Origin: Sulfuritalea sp.
GTDB taxonomy: Bacteria; Pseudomonadota; Gammaproteobacteria; Burkholderiales; Rhodocyclaceae
DNA length: 64,000 bases
NCBI GenBank assembly: GCA_023700805.1
Contig: JAMPYF010000008.1
Location: 1 to 64,000 of the forward strand
Direction of reading: 5' to 3'
The position numbers and the translations under genes are program-made. The notes beneath the pieces were generated by a model. It saw only the letters and a list, made by a program, of their open reading frames with translations. It was not told the DNA's origin and did not search any database. Every line of letters begins with the position of its first letter. Position 1 is the stretch's first letter. Shown one piece after another: positions 1 through 9,060 of this stretch.

Positions 1-129
1 CTCGCCGCCAAACTTCGACGACAGCACCGTCGTGATCGCCGCCGTCAATGTCGTCTTGCCGTGGTCCACGTGTCCAATCGTCCCCACGTTTACGTGCGGC
101 TTCGTCCGCTCAAACTTGCCTTTTGCCAT
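1..129 (-). CDS. tuf: Elongation factor Tu, N-terminal part (runs off the window)
   Basis: The 43 visible codons read [20 protein letters not shown] and continue into the G1 loop motif HVDHGKTT, which is the conserved start of EF-Tu, the GTPase that brings aminoacyl-tRNA to the ribosome. The ATG is at 127-129. The rest of the gene lies left of the window. It is preceded on the same strand by tRNA-Thr, tRNA-Gly and tRNA-Tyr, the usual tufB arrangement in beta- and gammaproteobacteria, so it is probably co-transcribed with them. Confidence 0.97.
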   Translation of the reverse strand, partial: MAKGKFERTKPHVNVGTIGHVDHGKTTLTAAITTVLSSKFGGE

Positions 130-162
130 GTCGATTACCCCAACAAAAATGCACTAGATTAA

Positions 163-237
<75 letters not shown>

Positions 238-266
238 TGAAACTCAAAACTGCGCAAAACAGAAAC

Positions 267-340
<74 letters not shown>

Positions 341-390
341 CCGCCCTACTTGTCCGCTAACCGCCTGTAAAACCTGTTGCCGAAACCTGC

Positions 391-475
<85 letters not shown>

Positions 476-488
476 AGCTGAACCAGCG

Positions 489-517
489 ATTATCTTCAAA
501 TTCGGTGCCAGCGTCAA
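489..517 (-). promoter_or_regulatory. Sigma70-type promoter of the tRNA-Tyr/Gly/Thr-tuf operon
   Basis: On the minus strand TTGACG (512-517) is followed by 17 nt and GATAAT (489-494). A GC-rich stretch (CGCTGG) follows the -10 box, as in stringently controlled stable RNA promoters. The first tRNA starts 13 nt after the -10. This is a sequence match only. Confidence 0.75.
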
Positions 518-750
518 CGAGAAAGTCAATTTTTCAAGCATTTTTGTCGCCGGACCGACGCCGTCCCCGGTCGCCAGGAACAAGCCGACACCCCATCGGC
601 GCCTTCGGCCGCTGCCCCGGCGCCGCCGTTCCCGCCCCGCCAGTGGCGATGAAATGCTGCAGCGAAGCATGGCGACGGGTCGTGGCCGGATGCCGAAGGC
701 GATCCGGCTGCGGCGTAGAATCCCGCGACAGCCCAACGCCGGAGACCGCC

Positions 751-2157
751 ATGAACGCCCCCATCGACCGCCCCCCGCTGCCGCAGGATCTGGCCGACAC
801 GCTCGCCACCCGCTTCGGCTCGCGTTTTACCGTCGCCGCCGCCGTGCGGCTGCATCACGGCAAGGACGAGTCATCGCACGCCCCGATGCCGCCCGATGCC
901 GTGGTATTCGCCGAATCCACTGCGGAAGTCGCGGAGATCGTCGGCCTGTGCCACCGCCATCACACCCCGGTCATCGCTTTCGGCACCGGCACATCGCTCG
1001 AAGGCCACTTGCTGGCGGTGCAGGGCGGCGTCTGCATCGACTTGTCGGCCCTCAACCAGGTCGTCGCCGTGCGCGAGGAAGACCTCGACGCCACGGTGCA
1101 GTGCGGCGTCACGCGCAAGGCGCTGAATGCCGCCTTGAACGGCACCGGCCTGTTCTTCCCTATCGATCCGGGAGCCGATGCCAGCCTCGGCGGCATGGCC
1201 GCGACGCGGGCCTCGGGAACCAACGCCGTGCGTTACGGCACCATGCGCGAGAACGTCCTGGGCATGACGGTAGTGCTGCCCGACGGGCGCATCCTCAAGA
1301 CCGGCGGCCGCGCCCGCAAATCGGCGGCGGGCTACGACCTGACGCGGCTGATGATCGGTTCCGAAGGCACGCTGGGCATCATCACCGAACTGACGGTGAA
1401 GCTCTACCCGGTGCCCGAGGCGATCTCCAGCGCGGTCTGCGCCTTCCCGACGCTGGCGGCGGCGGTTCGGACCGTGATCCAGACCATACAGCTCGGCGTC
1501 CCTGTGGCGCGCATCGAACTGCTCGACAAGCTTGCGATCACGGCCATCAACCGGCACAGCAAGACCACGCTGCGCGAAGCGCCGACCTTGTTCTTCGAAT
1601 TCCATGGTTCGCCGACCGGCGTCAAGGAGCAGGCCGAAACGGTGCAGGAGATAGCCGCCGAACACGGCGGACAGGATTTCGAATGGGCGACGCGCCCCGA
1701 AGATCGCAGCCGCCTGTGGCAGGCGCGCCACGACGCCTACTATGCCGGCCTCGGCCTCAAGCCCGGCTGCCGGGCGCTCACCACCGACGTCTGCGTGCCG
1801 ATCTCGATGCTGGCGGATTGCATTGCCGAAAGCTACCTGGACCTCGACCAGGAAGCCAGCAGCCTGGCCGGGCCGCTGGTGGGCCATGTCGGCGACGGCA
1901 ATTTCCACATGATGCTGCTGGTCGACGCCGACAACGCCGACGACCTGGCCCGCGCCAAGGGCTTTGCCTCACGCCTGGCGCAGCGCGCGATCCGCATGGA
2001 CGGCACCTGCACCGGCGAGCATGGCATCGGCATCGGCAAGCAGGACTACATGACGCTGGAACACGGCGAGGTCGCCATCGATCTGATGCGCACCATCAAA
2101 CGCGCGATCGATCCCGACAACATCCTGAATCCGGGTAAGATTCTGCCGCCGTCCTGA
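751..2157 (+). CDS. FAD-linked D-lactate/glycolate dehydrogenase (cytochrome type)
   Basis: A 468-residue flavoprotein of the GlcD/Dld2 family, which oxidises a 2-hydroxyacid such as D-lactate and passes electrons to a cytochrome or quinone. The N-terminal FAD-binding PCMH domain shows VIAFGTGTSLEGH near residue 70, PGADASLGGMAATRASG near 145-160 and MIGSEGTLGIITE near 205. The C-terminal cap shows GHVGDGNFH and HGIGIGKQDYM near 423, with the family-typical NPGKI ending. ATG 751 was chosen because family homology starts here. The open frame extends upstream, but that extension overlaps the tRNA-Tyr promoter region. Substrate cannot be settled from sequence. Confidence 0.85.
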   Translation: MNAPIDRPPLPQDLADTLATRFGSRFTVAAAVRLHHGKDESSHAPMPPDAVVFAESTAEVAEIVGLCHRHHTPVIAFGTGTSLEGHLLAVQGGVCIDLSALNQVVAVREEDLDATVQCGVTRKALNAALNGTGLFFPIDPGADASLGGMAATRASGTNAVRYGTMRENVLGMTVVLPDGRILKTGGRARKSAAGYDLTRLMIGSEGTLGIITELTVKLYPVPEAISSAVCAFPTLAAAVRTVIQTIQLGVPVARIELLDKLAITAINRHSKTTLREAPTLFFEFHGSPTGVKEQAETVQEIAAEHGGQDFEWATRPEDRSRLWQARHDAYYAGLGLKPGCRALTTDVCVPISMLADCIAESYLDLDQEASSLAGPLVGHVGDGNFHMMLLVDADNADDLARAKGFASRLAQRAIRMDGTCTGEHGIGIGKQDYMTLEHGEVAIDLMRTIKRAIDPDNILNPGKILPPS

Positions 2158-2240
2158 CCGGGGACGGCAAGGCAGGATGCGCGGCCCACGAAGCCGCCGC
2201 ATCTCCGACTTCCGAGGTCCAACAAGATTCAGGAGCAGCC

Positions 2241-5200
2241 ATGAACGCGCCACTGCGCAGCATCACCCTCGAGGACAAATACGCCCTCAGCCACGGCCGG
2301 GTTTTTCTGACCGGCACTCAAGCTCTGGTTCGACTGCTGCTGCTGCAGCGCCAACGCGACGCGCTGGCCGGACTCAACACCGCCGGCTATGTGTCCGGCT
2401 ATCGCGGCTCGCCGCTGGGCGGGCTCGATCAGGCGCTATGGAAGGCCAAGCCGCATCTGGCACAAAGCCAGGTCGTGTTCCAGCCCGGCGTCAATGAAGA
2501 CCTTGCCGCCACGGCGCTGTGGGGCACGCAACAGGTCAATCTGTCGCCCGGTGCCAAACATGACGGCGTCTTCGGCATGTGGTACGGCAAGGGTCCCGGG
2601 GTGGATCGCTGCGGCGACGTCTTCAAGCATGCCAATTCCGCCGGCACCTGGAAGCACGGCGGCGTGCTGGCGATCGCCGGCGACGATCACGCGGCGCGCT
2701 CTTCGACGGTGGCGCACCAGTCGGAACACGCCTTCAAGGCGGCGATGATGCCGGTGCTGGTCCCCGCCGGGGTGCAGGACTATCTCGACCTCGGCCTGCA
2801 CGGCTGGGCCATGAGCCGCTATTCGGGTTGCTGGGTCGGCTTCAAGGCGGTCGCCGATACCGTCGAGTCGTCGGCCTCGGTGGATGTTTCGCCGGACCGG
2901 GTGCAGATCGTGCTGCCCACCGACTACGCCCTGCCGGCAGGCGGGCTCAACATCCGCTGGCCGGACGACCGCCTGCTGCAGGAAGCCCGCCTGCTCGACC
3001 ACAAGCTGTATGCGGCGCTGGCCTATTGCCGCGCCAACCGGCTGAACCAGATCGTGATCGACGCTCCAAACCCGCGCCTGGGCATCATCACCACCGGCAA
3101 GTCCTATCTCGACGTACGCCAGGCCTTCGACGACCTCGGCATCGACGATGCGCTCGCCGCCGAGATCGGCATCCGCCTCTACAAGGTCGGCATGGTCTGG
3201 CCGCTCGAATCGGACGGCGTGCGCCGCTTCGCCGAAGGCCTCGAAGAAATCCTGGTGGTCGAGGAAAAGCGACAGCTGATCGAATACCAGTTGAAGGAAG
3301 AACTCTACAACTGGCGCGAGGACGTGCGCCCGCGCGTGATCGGCAAGTTCGACGAACAGGGCGAATGGGCGCTGCCCAACGGCCGCTGGCTGCTGCCCGC
3401 TTCCGGCGAACTGTCGCCGGCGCAGATCGCGCGCGTCATCGCCGACCGCATCGGCCGCCATTTCACCTCGACCCGCATCCGCGATCGCCTGGCCATCATC
3501 GAAGCCAAGGAACGCTCCGCCGCACCGGTGATCCCGATCGCACGCACCCCCTACTTCTGCCCGGGCTGCCCGCACAACACCTCGACCTGCGTGCCCGAGG
3601 GTTCGCGCGCCCTGGCCGGCATCGGCTGCCATTTCATGGTGCTGTGGATGAACCGCGCCACCAGCACCTTCTCCCACATGGGCGGCGAAGGCGCGGCCTG
3701 GATGGGGCAGGCGCCCTTCACCGAACAGCGCCATGTCTTCGTCAATCTCGGCGACGGCACCTACTTTCATTCCGGCTCGCTGGCGATACGCGCCGCGGTG
3801 GCCTCGGGCGTCAATGCCACTTACAAGATTCTCTACAACGACGCCGTGGCGATGACCGGCGGCCAGCCCGTGGACGGCAGCCTGACGGTGCCGCAGATCG
3901 CCCACCAGCTGCATGCCGAAGGCGTGCATCACGTCGTCGTGGTCACCGACGGTGCCCCGCGCGCCTATGGCCACCCCGACCTGCCGCACGGCGTACCGAT
4001 CCGCCATCGCGACGAACTCGATGCGATCCAGCGCGAGATGCGCGAATGCCCCGGCGTCTCGGCCATCATCTACGACCAGACCTGCGCCGCCGAAAAGCGC
4101 CGCCGCCGCAAGCGCGGCAAGATGATCGATCCGCCGCGCCGCCTGTTCATCAACGAGGCCGTCTGCGAAGGCTGCGGCGATTGCGGCGTGCAGTCCAACT
4201 GCCTCGCCGTAGTGCCGGTGGAAACCGAATTCGGCCGCAAGCGCGCGATCGACCAGTCGGCTTGCAACAAGGATTACTCCTGCGAGAAGGGCTTCTGCCC
4301 GAGCTTTGTTTCGGTGCTCGGCGGCAGCGTCAGGAAAGGCCGCGGCCTGGCCGGCAGCAGCGCGCCGGGCGACGCATTCGGCGTGCCGCCAGCGCCAACC
4401 CTCGGCCCGACGGCTACGCCCTACGGCATCCTGATCACCGGCGTCGGCGGCACCGGCGTGGTCACCATCGGCGCCCTGATCGGCATGGCCGCGCACATCG
4501 ACGGCAAGGGCGTCACCGTGCTCGACATGACGGGCCTCGCCCAAAAGGGCGGCGCGGTGTTCTCCCACGTGCGCATCTGCGACGACCCGGATGACATACA
4601 CGCGGTGCGCGTGGCCACCGGCGAAGCCGATGCGGTGATCGGCGGCGACGTCATCGTCAGCGCCTCGCCCGACGCGCTGACCCGCATGCAGGCCGGCCGC
4701 ACGCGCGTGGTGGTGAATTGCGCGGAAACTCCCACGGCCGACTTCACGCGCAACCCGGACTGGCAGTTCCCGCTGGCGCGCATGCAGGCCGTGGTCGGCG
4801 ACACGGTCGGCGCCGGCGCCGCGCATTTCATCGACGCCTCGGACCTCGCCCTGCGCCTGCTCGGCGACTCGATCGCCAGCAACCTGTTCCTGCTCGGCTA
4901 CGCCTGGCAGCTGGGCATGGTGCCGGTGTCCTGGGAGGCCATCGACCGTGCCATCGAACTCAACGGCACGGCCGTGGCGATGAGCCGCGCGGCCTTCCTC
5001 TGGGGCCGCCGTGCGGCGCACGATCCGGCGGCGGTGGCGGCCTATGCCCGGCCCAGAATCGCCGAACCGCCAGCGCCAACTCTTGACGAAGCGATCGCCC
5101 GGCGTGTCGGCATTCTCACCGAGTACCAGGATGCCGCCTACGCGGCGCGTTATCGGCTGCAGGTGGAGCAGATCCGCGCCGCAGAGTCGGCGATCAACTC

Positions 5201-5708
5201 GTCGCAGTTGACCGAGGCCGTCGCCCACAACCTGTTCAAGCTGATGGCGATCAAGGACGAATACGAGGTGGCGCGGCTGTATGCCGAAGGCAATTTCGTG
5301 GAGCAGATCGCCGCGCGCTTCGAAGGCGACTACACGCTGCGCTTCCACCTCGCGCCGCCGCTGCTGGCGCGGCCCGATCCGAAAACCGGAAAGGTGAAGA
5401 AGATGGCTTTCGGTCCCTGGATGCTGACCGCCTTCAGATGGCTGGCGAAGGCGCGCCGCTATCGCGGATCGCGCTGGGATGTTTTCGGCCGCAGCGAGGA
5501 GCGGCGGCTGGAGCGCGCCCTGCTGGCCGACTACGAAGCCGACCTGGCCGCGCTGCCGGCGAAGCTCGAACGCAACACGCTGGGCGACGCCATTGCACTG
5601 GCCAGGCTGCCGGAAAGGATTCGCGGCTTCGGCCACGTCAAGCGGCGCAGCATCGACGAAGCCGCGCCGGAACGCGAGGCCTTGCGCGCCAGACTGGGGC
5701 TGGGCTGA
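2241..5708 (+). CDS. Indolepyruvate:ferredoxin oxidoreductase, fused alpha/beta subunits
   Basis: A 1155-residue thiamine-diphosphate 2-oxoacid:ferredoxin oxidoreductase that decarboxylates aryl pyruvates from aromatic amino acids to aryl-acetyl-CoA. The IorA-like part includes CPGCPHNTS near residue 440 and a TPP-binding region NLGDGTYFHSGSLAIR. A ferredoxin-type cluster segment follows with CEGCGDCGVQSNC near 640. From about residue 730 the IorB/gamma-like part begins with GVGGTGVVTIGALIG. Fused forms of this length are common in proteobacteria. RBS AGGAG precedes ATG 2241. Two copies of the window's dispersed repeat lie inside it, both encoding PPAPTL in linker-like stretches (near residues 715-720 and 942-947). 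Confidence 0.93.
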   Translation: MNAPLRSITLEDKYALSHGRVFLTGTQALVRLLLLQRQRDALAGLNTAGYVSGYRGSPLGGLDQALWKAKPHLAQSQVVFQPGVNEDLAATALWGTQQVNLSPGAKHDGVFGMWYGKGPGVDRCGDVFKHANSAGTWKHGGVLAIAGDDHAARSSTVAHQSEHAFKAAMMPVLVPAGVQDYLDLGLHGWAMSRYSGCWVGFKAVADTVESSASVDVSPDRVQIVLPTDYALPAGGLNIRWPDDRLLQEARLLDHKLYAALAYCRANRLNQIVIDAPNPRLGIITTGKSYLDVRQAFDDLGIDDALAAEIGIRLYKVGMVWPLESDGVRRFAEGLEEILVVEEKRQLIEYQLKEELYNWREDVRPRVIGKFDEQGEWALPNGRWLLPASGELSPAQIARVIADRIGRHFTSTRIRDRLAIIEAKERSAAPVIPIARTPYFCPGCPHNTSTCVPEGSRALAGIGCHFMVLWMNRATSTFSHMGGEGAAWMGQAPFTEQRHVFVNLGDGTYFHSGSLAIRAAVASGVNATYKILYNDAVAMTGGQPVDGSLTVPQIAHQLHAEGVHHVVVVTDGAPRAYGHPDLPHGVPIRHRDELDAIQREMRECPGVSAIIYDQTCAAEKRRRRKRGKMIDPPRRLFINEAVCEGCGDCGVQSNCLAVVPVETEFGRKRAIDQSACNKDYSCEKGFCPSFVSVLGGSVRKGRGLAGSSAPGDAFGVPPAPTLGPTATPYGILITGVGGTGVVTIGALIGMAAHIDGKGVTVLDMTGLAQKGGAVFSHVRICDDPDDIHAVRVATGEADAVIGGDVIVSASPDALTRMQAGRTRVVVNCAETPTADFTRNPDWQFPLARMQAVVGDTVGAGAAHFIDASDLALRLLGDSIASNLFLLGYAWQLGMVPVSWEAIDRAIELNGTAVAMSRAAFLWGRRAAHDPAAVAAYARPRIAEPPAPTLDEAIARRVGILTEYQDAAYAARYRLQVEQIRAAESAINSSQLTEAVAHNLFKLMAIKDEYEVARLYAEGNFVEQIAARFEGDYTLRFHLAPPLLARPDPKTGKVKKMAFGPWMLTAFRWLAKARRYRGSRWDVFGRSEERRLERALLADYEADLAALPAKLERNTLGDAIALARLPERIRGFGHVKRRSIDEAAPEREALRARLGLG
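4380..4404 (+). repeat. Dispersed 25-nt repeat, copy 1 (variant)
   Basis: Divergent copy with core AGCGCCAACC instead of AGCGCCAACT. It lies in the indolepyruvate oxidoreductase gene and encodes PPAPTLG in the linker between the iron-sulfur and IorB-like parts. Confidence 0.6.
5061..5085 (+). repeat. Dispersed 25-nt repeat, copy 2
   Basis: GCCGAAC followed by CGCCAGCGCCAACTCTTG. Within the indolepyruvate oxidoreductase coding region, read as PPAPTLDE. Confidence 0.8.
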
Positions 5709-5735
5709 AACAGCGCCGACCGGCGGCGCTTGCGA

Positions 5736-6377
5736 TCAGTGCGGGCGCCGCTTGCGGCTGGCCATCAGGGCCGCCTCGGAGCGGTTGGTCACGCCCATGG
5801 CCTTCATGATCGCCGAGACGTGGATTTTCACCGTACCCTCGGTCAAGCCCAGCAACTCGCCGATCTGGCGGTTGCTGCGCCCTTCGGCCAGGAGTTCCAT
5901 GACCCGCGCCTGGGCCGCCGTCAAACCGAAACGCTGGGCCAGCGACTTGCCCTCGCCGTGGGCCGACTCGCTGCGATTGGTCAGTTCCTGCAGCTTCGGT
6001 GGCAGATAGATTTCGCCCGACAGCACCGCGCGCAAGGCCTCGATCAACTCGGTGCTGGAGCCGGATTTGGAAACAAAGCCGGAGGCACCGGCCTTCATCA
6101 CCCGGGCCACCGTGTCGGCATCGTCCAGCGCCGACAGGATCACCACCGGCACCGTCGGAAAGCGCCGGCGCACCAGCGGCAGGAAGGTCTGACCCTTGGT
6201 GCCGGGCAGCATCAGGTCGAGGATCATCATGTCGATGTCCTCGGACTCGAGCACGCCGATGGCCTCGTTGGCATCGGGCACGCCAAAGGTCCGCGTTTCC
6301 GCACCGAGATTCTTCAGCGTCGCCAGCAGGCCCTCGCGCACCAGGGCGTGATCTTCCACCACCAAAAGATTGAGCAT
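5736..6377 (-). CDS. NarL/FixJ-type response regulator
   Basis: A 213-residue two-component regulator. The receiver domain (1-120) has the acidic pocket ED at 8-9, the phospho-acceptor Asp54 in ILDLMLPG, and KSGSS near 105. A LuxR-type helix-turn-helix (about 148-205) contains LTAAQARVMELLAEGRSNRQIGELLGLTEGTVKIHVSAIM. No cognate histidine kinase lies next to it. It converges on the indolepyruvate oxidoreductase gene (27-bp gap) and is divergent from phaM. Targets are unknown. Confidence 0.93.
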   Translation of the reverse strand: MLNLLVVEDHALVREGLLATLKNLGAETRTFGVPDANEAIGVLESEDIDMMILDLMLPGTKGQTFLPLVRRRFPTVPVVILSALDDADTVARVMKAGASGFVSKSGSSTELIEALRAVLSGEIYLPPKLQELTNRSESAHGEGKSLAQRFGLTAAQARVMELLAEGRSNRQIGELLGLTEGTVKIHVSAIMKAMGVTNRSEAALMASRKRRPH

Positions 6378-6478
6378 CGCATTACCCTCCCCAGGTCGGT
6401 TGCGAATATGACAAAAAGCAGTTTAACGCGGAACCCGGCGCTGCGGTAAGATCATCGCATTACTTAGGAGCGACCGTC

Positions 6479-6868
6479 ATGAGCACGACACCGTCCGATC
6501 CGATGGAATTCCTCAAGACCCTTTGGGGCAATACCGGGATGCCCCTGCCCGGCCTGGTTACGCCGACCCTCGACACCAACGAACTGGAAAAGCGCATCAC
6601 CGACCTGAAGGCGGTCGAAGGCTGGCTCAAGACCAACCTCAACATGCTGCAGATGACCATCCAGGGCCTTGAGATGCAGCGCGCGACACTCGCGGCGCTG
6701 CAGGCCATCAGCCAGTCGGGCAGCAACCCCGAGGCCAACGCCAATCCCTTTGCCAACCCGGCGCTATGGCCGTGGAATTTCATGCAGGGCAACGGCCAGC
6801 CTGCGGCCACCGATGCCGCCGCCACACCCGCGGTGGATCAGGCGCCGGACAGCGGCAAGACCAAGTAG
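6479..6868 (+). CDS. phaM: PhaM-like polyhydroxyalkanoate granule regulatory protein
   Basis: A 129-residue protein matching the PhaM family, which in Cupriavidus activates PHA synthase PhaC and tethers granules to the nucleoid. The conserved core is residues 35-76: LDTNELEKRITDLKAVEGWL, followed by a helix with NLNMLQMTIQGLEMQRATL, suited to coiled-coil oligomerisation. The N-terminus EFLKTLWGNTGMPLPG is also family-like. The C-terminal tail is Ala/Pro/Asp-rich with a final Lys, shorter and less basic than the AKKAAAKK-type tail of Cupriavidus PhaM, so DNA binding is uncertain here. RBS TAGGAG lies 8 nt before ATG. Confidence 0.85.
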   Translation: MSTTPSDPMEFLKTLWGNTGMPLPGLVTPTLDTNELEKRITDLKAVEGWLKTNLNMLQMTIQGLEMQRATLAALQAISQSGSNPEANANPFANPALWPWNFMQGNGQPAATDAAATPAVDQAPDSGKTK

Positions 6869-6923
6869 CGCCTTGCGCGCCGGGCTGCTCTGCGCGCCTG
6901 GGATTTCACCTTCGGCGCAGGCG

Positions 6924-7844
6924 TCAGCGCCAAGCCAGCCAGAAGGGCAGGGTCAGCATGCCGAGCACGGTGCTGACCGAGATCAGCCAGGCCACACGCT
7001 GGCCATCGCCGCCCATGCGCTGAGCCAGGATATAGGCGGAACTGGCCGTCGGCAAAGCCGCGAATACCAGCGCCACGCCGGCATAAACGTCCGCCAGTCC
7101 GAACCAGCGTATCAATCCAAGAGCGGCCAGCGGCATTGCGATCAGCTTCACTGCAAGCAGATAGCCTGCAGCCGCCGCGGCGCCAGCGCCAACTTTCGCA
7201 CCGGTGCTGCGCAGCCCTGCGCCGACCGCCAGCAGCCCCAGCGCGATCGCGGCTTCGGCGAGCCGGCCGAGGAATTGCAGCAGAAGCTCCGGCGGCTGGA
7301 AGCCGGCCACGTTCGCCGCGGCGCCGGCGACCGTGGCGAGAATCAGCGGATTCTTCGCCAGCTCGCGCCAGACGCTGGCCTCGCCGTGACGCGCCAGCAT
7401 CCACACTGCGGCCATGTTGGCCGGCGGCACCATGACCCCGACCACGATCGCCATGGCGGCGATGCCCGGCAGGCCATAGAGCTTGCCCGCCACCGCGAGA
7501 CCGATATAGGAATTGAAGCGGAAGGCGCATTGGTATTGCGAGGCGAAGGACATCGGCGTCAGGCGAAACATGCGCGCGCCGTAGCCCAGCACCATGCCGG
7601 TCGCCATGGCCCCCATCACCACGGCCAGCAGCGGACCCGCCGCGACCCAGTCGATGCGCGCCTTCACCAGTCCGTTGAACAACAGGGCCGGGAACAGCAC
7701 GTAATAGACCAGTTTTTCCAGACCGGTCCAGAAATGGTCGCCCAGATGCAGCACGCGGCGCAGGCCTGCGCCGAGCAGGATCAGGGCGAAATCGGGAAGC
7801 AGGGCGAGGGCCGGCGCCAGCGCCGGAGTCGGCATCAGGGACAC
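6924..7844 (-). CDS. AEC-family permease (auxin-efflux-carrier-like)
   Basis: An integral membrane transporter of about 306 residues with roughly ten hydrophobic segments in the two five-helix repeats of the AEC/bile-acid transporter superfamily. Members export or exchange malonate, malate or other organic acids. It is the last gene of the leftward liv/acyl-CoA operon, 4 bp after the CoA transferase, so it probably moves a related acid. The longest frame starts at GTG 7844; an ATG at 7833-7835 is an equally plausible start. A dispersed repeat copy is embedded at 7174-7198, encoding AKVGAGAA. Confidence 0.85.
   Translation of the reverse strand: MSLMPTPALAPALALLPDFALILLGAGLRRVLHLGDHFWTGLEKLVYYVLFPALLFNGLVKARIDWVAAGPLLAVVMGAMATGMVLGYGARMFRLTPMSFASQYQCAFRFNSYIGLAVAGKLYGLPGIAAMAIVVGVMVPPANMAAVWMLARHGEASVWRELAKNPLILATVAGAAANVAGFQPPELLLQFLGRLAEAAIALGLLAVGAGLRSTGAKVGAGAAAAAGYLLAVKLIAMPLAALGLIRWFGLADVYAGVALVFAALPTASSAYILAQRMGGDGQRVAWLISVSTVLGMLTLPFWLAWR
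7174..7198 (+). repeat. Dispersed 25-nt repeat, copy 3
   Basis: GCCGCGG followed by CGCCAGCGCCAACTTTCG. Lies antisense within the AEC permease gene, whose sense strand reads AKVGAGAA here. Confidence 0.75.
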
Positions 7845-7848
7845 GCCG

Positions 7849-9060
7849 CTAAATTACCCCGCTGTCGCGCAGCCGCGCAATGTCGGATTCCACGTAGCCG
7901 GCCGCCTTCAGCACGGCCTCGCTGTCTGCGCCGGCGGCCGGCGCCGGCGTGGCGGCGGCCCAGGGCCAGGCCGAAAGTTTGCAAGGCGGCGCGTACTGTC
8001 TGCCGCCGCCGACCTCGACCAGCATTTCGCGCGCAGCGATCTGCGGGTGCGCCATGGCTTCGTCCAGGCGCAGCACGGGCGTGACGCAGCAGTCCGCGGC
8101 GGCAAATACGGGCTCCCAGTGGGCCAGGGGCCGGGCGGCGAGCACGGCGGCCAGTTCGGCCTTCACCGCACGCCCCTTGCTGCCCGTGGCCAGCCCGAAG
8201 GGTGCCAGGTCGGCGCGCCCGATCGCCGCGCACAGCGCCTGCCAGAACTTGGGTTCGAGCGCGCCCACCGCCAGGTAACGCTCGTCGGCGGTGCGATACA
8301 CGCCGTAGCAGGGCACGCCGCCGGTCAAGAGGTCGGCACCGCGCGGCGCCGGCCGGCCCTGGACCAGCGTGGTGACCAGCGGAAAGATGGTGTGCGCCAG
8401 CACGGCGTCGGTCATGGCCACATCGACGTGGCTGCCCCGCCCCGTCGCCTTGGCGCCGATCACCGCAGCAAGAACACCAAGCAAGGGAGTAAGCGCTCCC
8501 CCCAGCAGGTCGCCGACCTGCAGATTGGGAATCGCCGGCGGGCCGCTGTGCTCGCCGTCGTGGCTGCCGATCTGGTCGAGCAGCCCTGCGGTGGCCAGAT
8601 AATTGATGTCGTGGCCGGCCCGATCCGCCCAGGGGCCGGTCTGTCCGTAGCCGGTGATCGCGCAATAAACGATGCGCGGATTGATCGCGCGCACCGCCTC
8701 ATAGCCGATGCCCAGCTTGTCCACCACGCCGGGACGGAAACTTTCGAAAATCACGTCGGCATCCTGCGCCAGGCGCAGGAAGACCTCGACGCCCGCCGCC
8801 TGCTTGAGGTCCAGGCGCAGGCTTTTCTTGTTGCGATTGACCAGGCGGAAGAACAGGCTGTCGCCCGCAGCCCCGCTGCCGCCGGCCGCGCGCTCGCCCG
8901 GGCCCATGGTGCGGGCATAGTCGCCGGCGCCGGTATCCTCGATCTTGATCACCTCGGCGCCGAGATCGGCCAGATGCATGGTCGCCACCGGCCCCGGCAG
9001 CAGGCGCGTCAGATCGAGCACCCGCAGTCCGGCCAGCGGGCCGGACTTTGTTTCAGTCAT
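7849..9060 (-). CDS. Class III acyl-CoA transferase (CaiB/BaiF family)
   Basis: A 403-residue family III CoA transferase, which moves CoA between carboxylic acids through an aspartyl thioester. The N-terminal signature GLRVLDLTRLLPGPVATMHL is followed by LGAEVIKIED and the nucleotide-facing stretch NRNKKSLRLDL. The start overlaps the stop of the upstream ligase gene by 8 nt, showing translational coupling. The acceptor is unknown; within this operon it likely activates or recycles the imported acid. Racemase members of the same family (alpha-methylacyl-CoA racemase) are an alternative. Confidence 0.9.
   Translation of the reverse strand: MTETKSGPLAGLRVLDLTRLLPGPVATMHLADLGAEVIKIEDTGAGDYARTMGPGERAAGGSGAAGDSLFFRLVNRNKKSLRLDLKQAAGVEVFLRLAQDADVIFESFRPGVVDKLGIGYEAVRAINPRIVYCAITGYGQTGPWADRAGHDINYLATAGLLDQIGSHDGEHSGPPAIPNLQVGDLLGGALTPLLGVLAAVIGAKATGRGSHVDVAMTDAVLAHTIFPLVTTLVQGRPAPRGADLLTGGVPCYGVYRTADERYLAVGALEPKFWQALCAAIGRADLAPFGLATGSKGRAVKAELAAVLAARPLAHWEPVFAAADCCVTPVLRLDEAMAHPQIAAREMLVEVGGGRQYAPPCKLSAWPWAAATPAPAAGADSEAVLKAAGYVESDIARLRDSGVI

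Noticed and set aside
2436-5636. A 1066-codon open frame antisense to the indolepyruvate oxidoreductase gene
   Set aside because: Compositional shadow of a GC-rich gene: no recognisable domain, Arg/Ala/Gly/His-rich translation, while the opposite strand has clear family motifs and an RBS.
5709-5735. AGCGCC-N7-GGCGCT hairpin in the gap between the oxidoreductase and the response regulator, at first taken as a repeat copy or terminator
   Set aside because: The stem is only 6 bp with no T-run, and it matches the dispersed repeat over too few bases.
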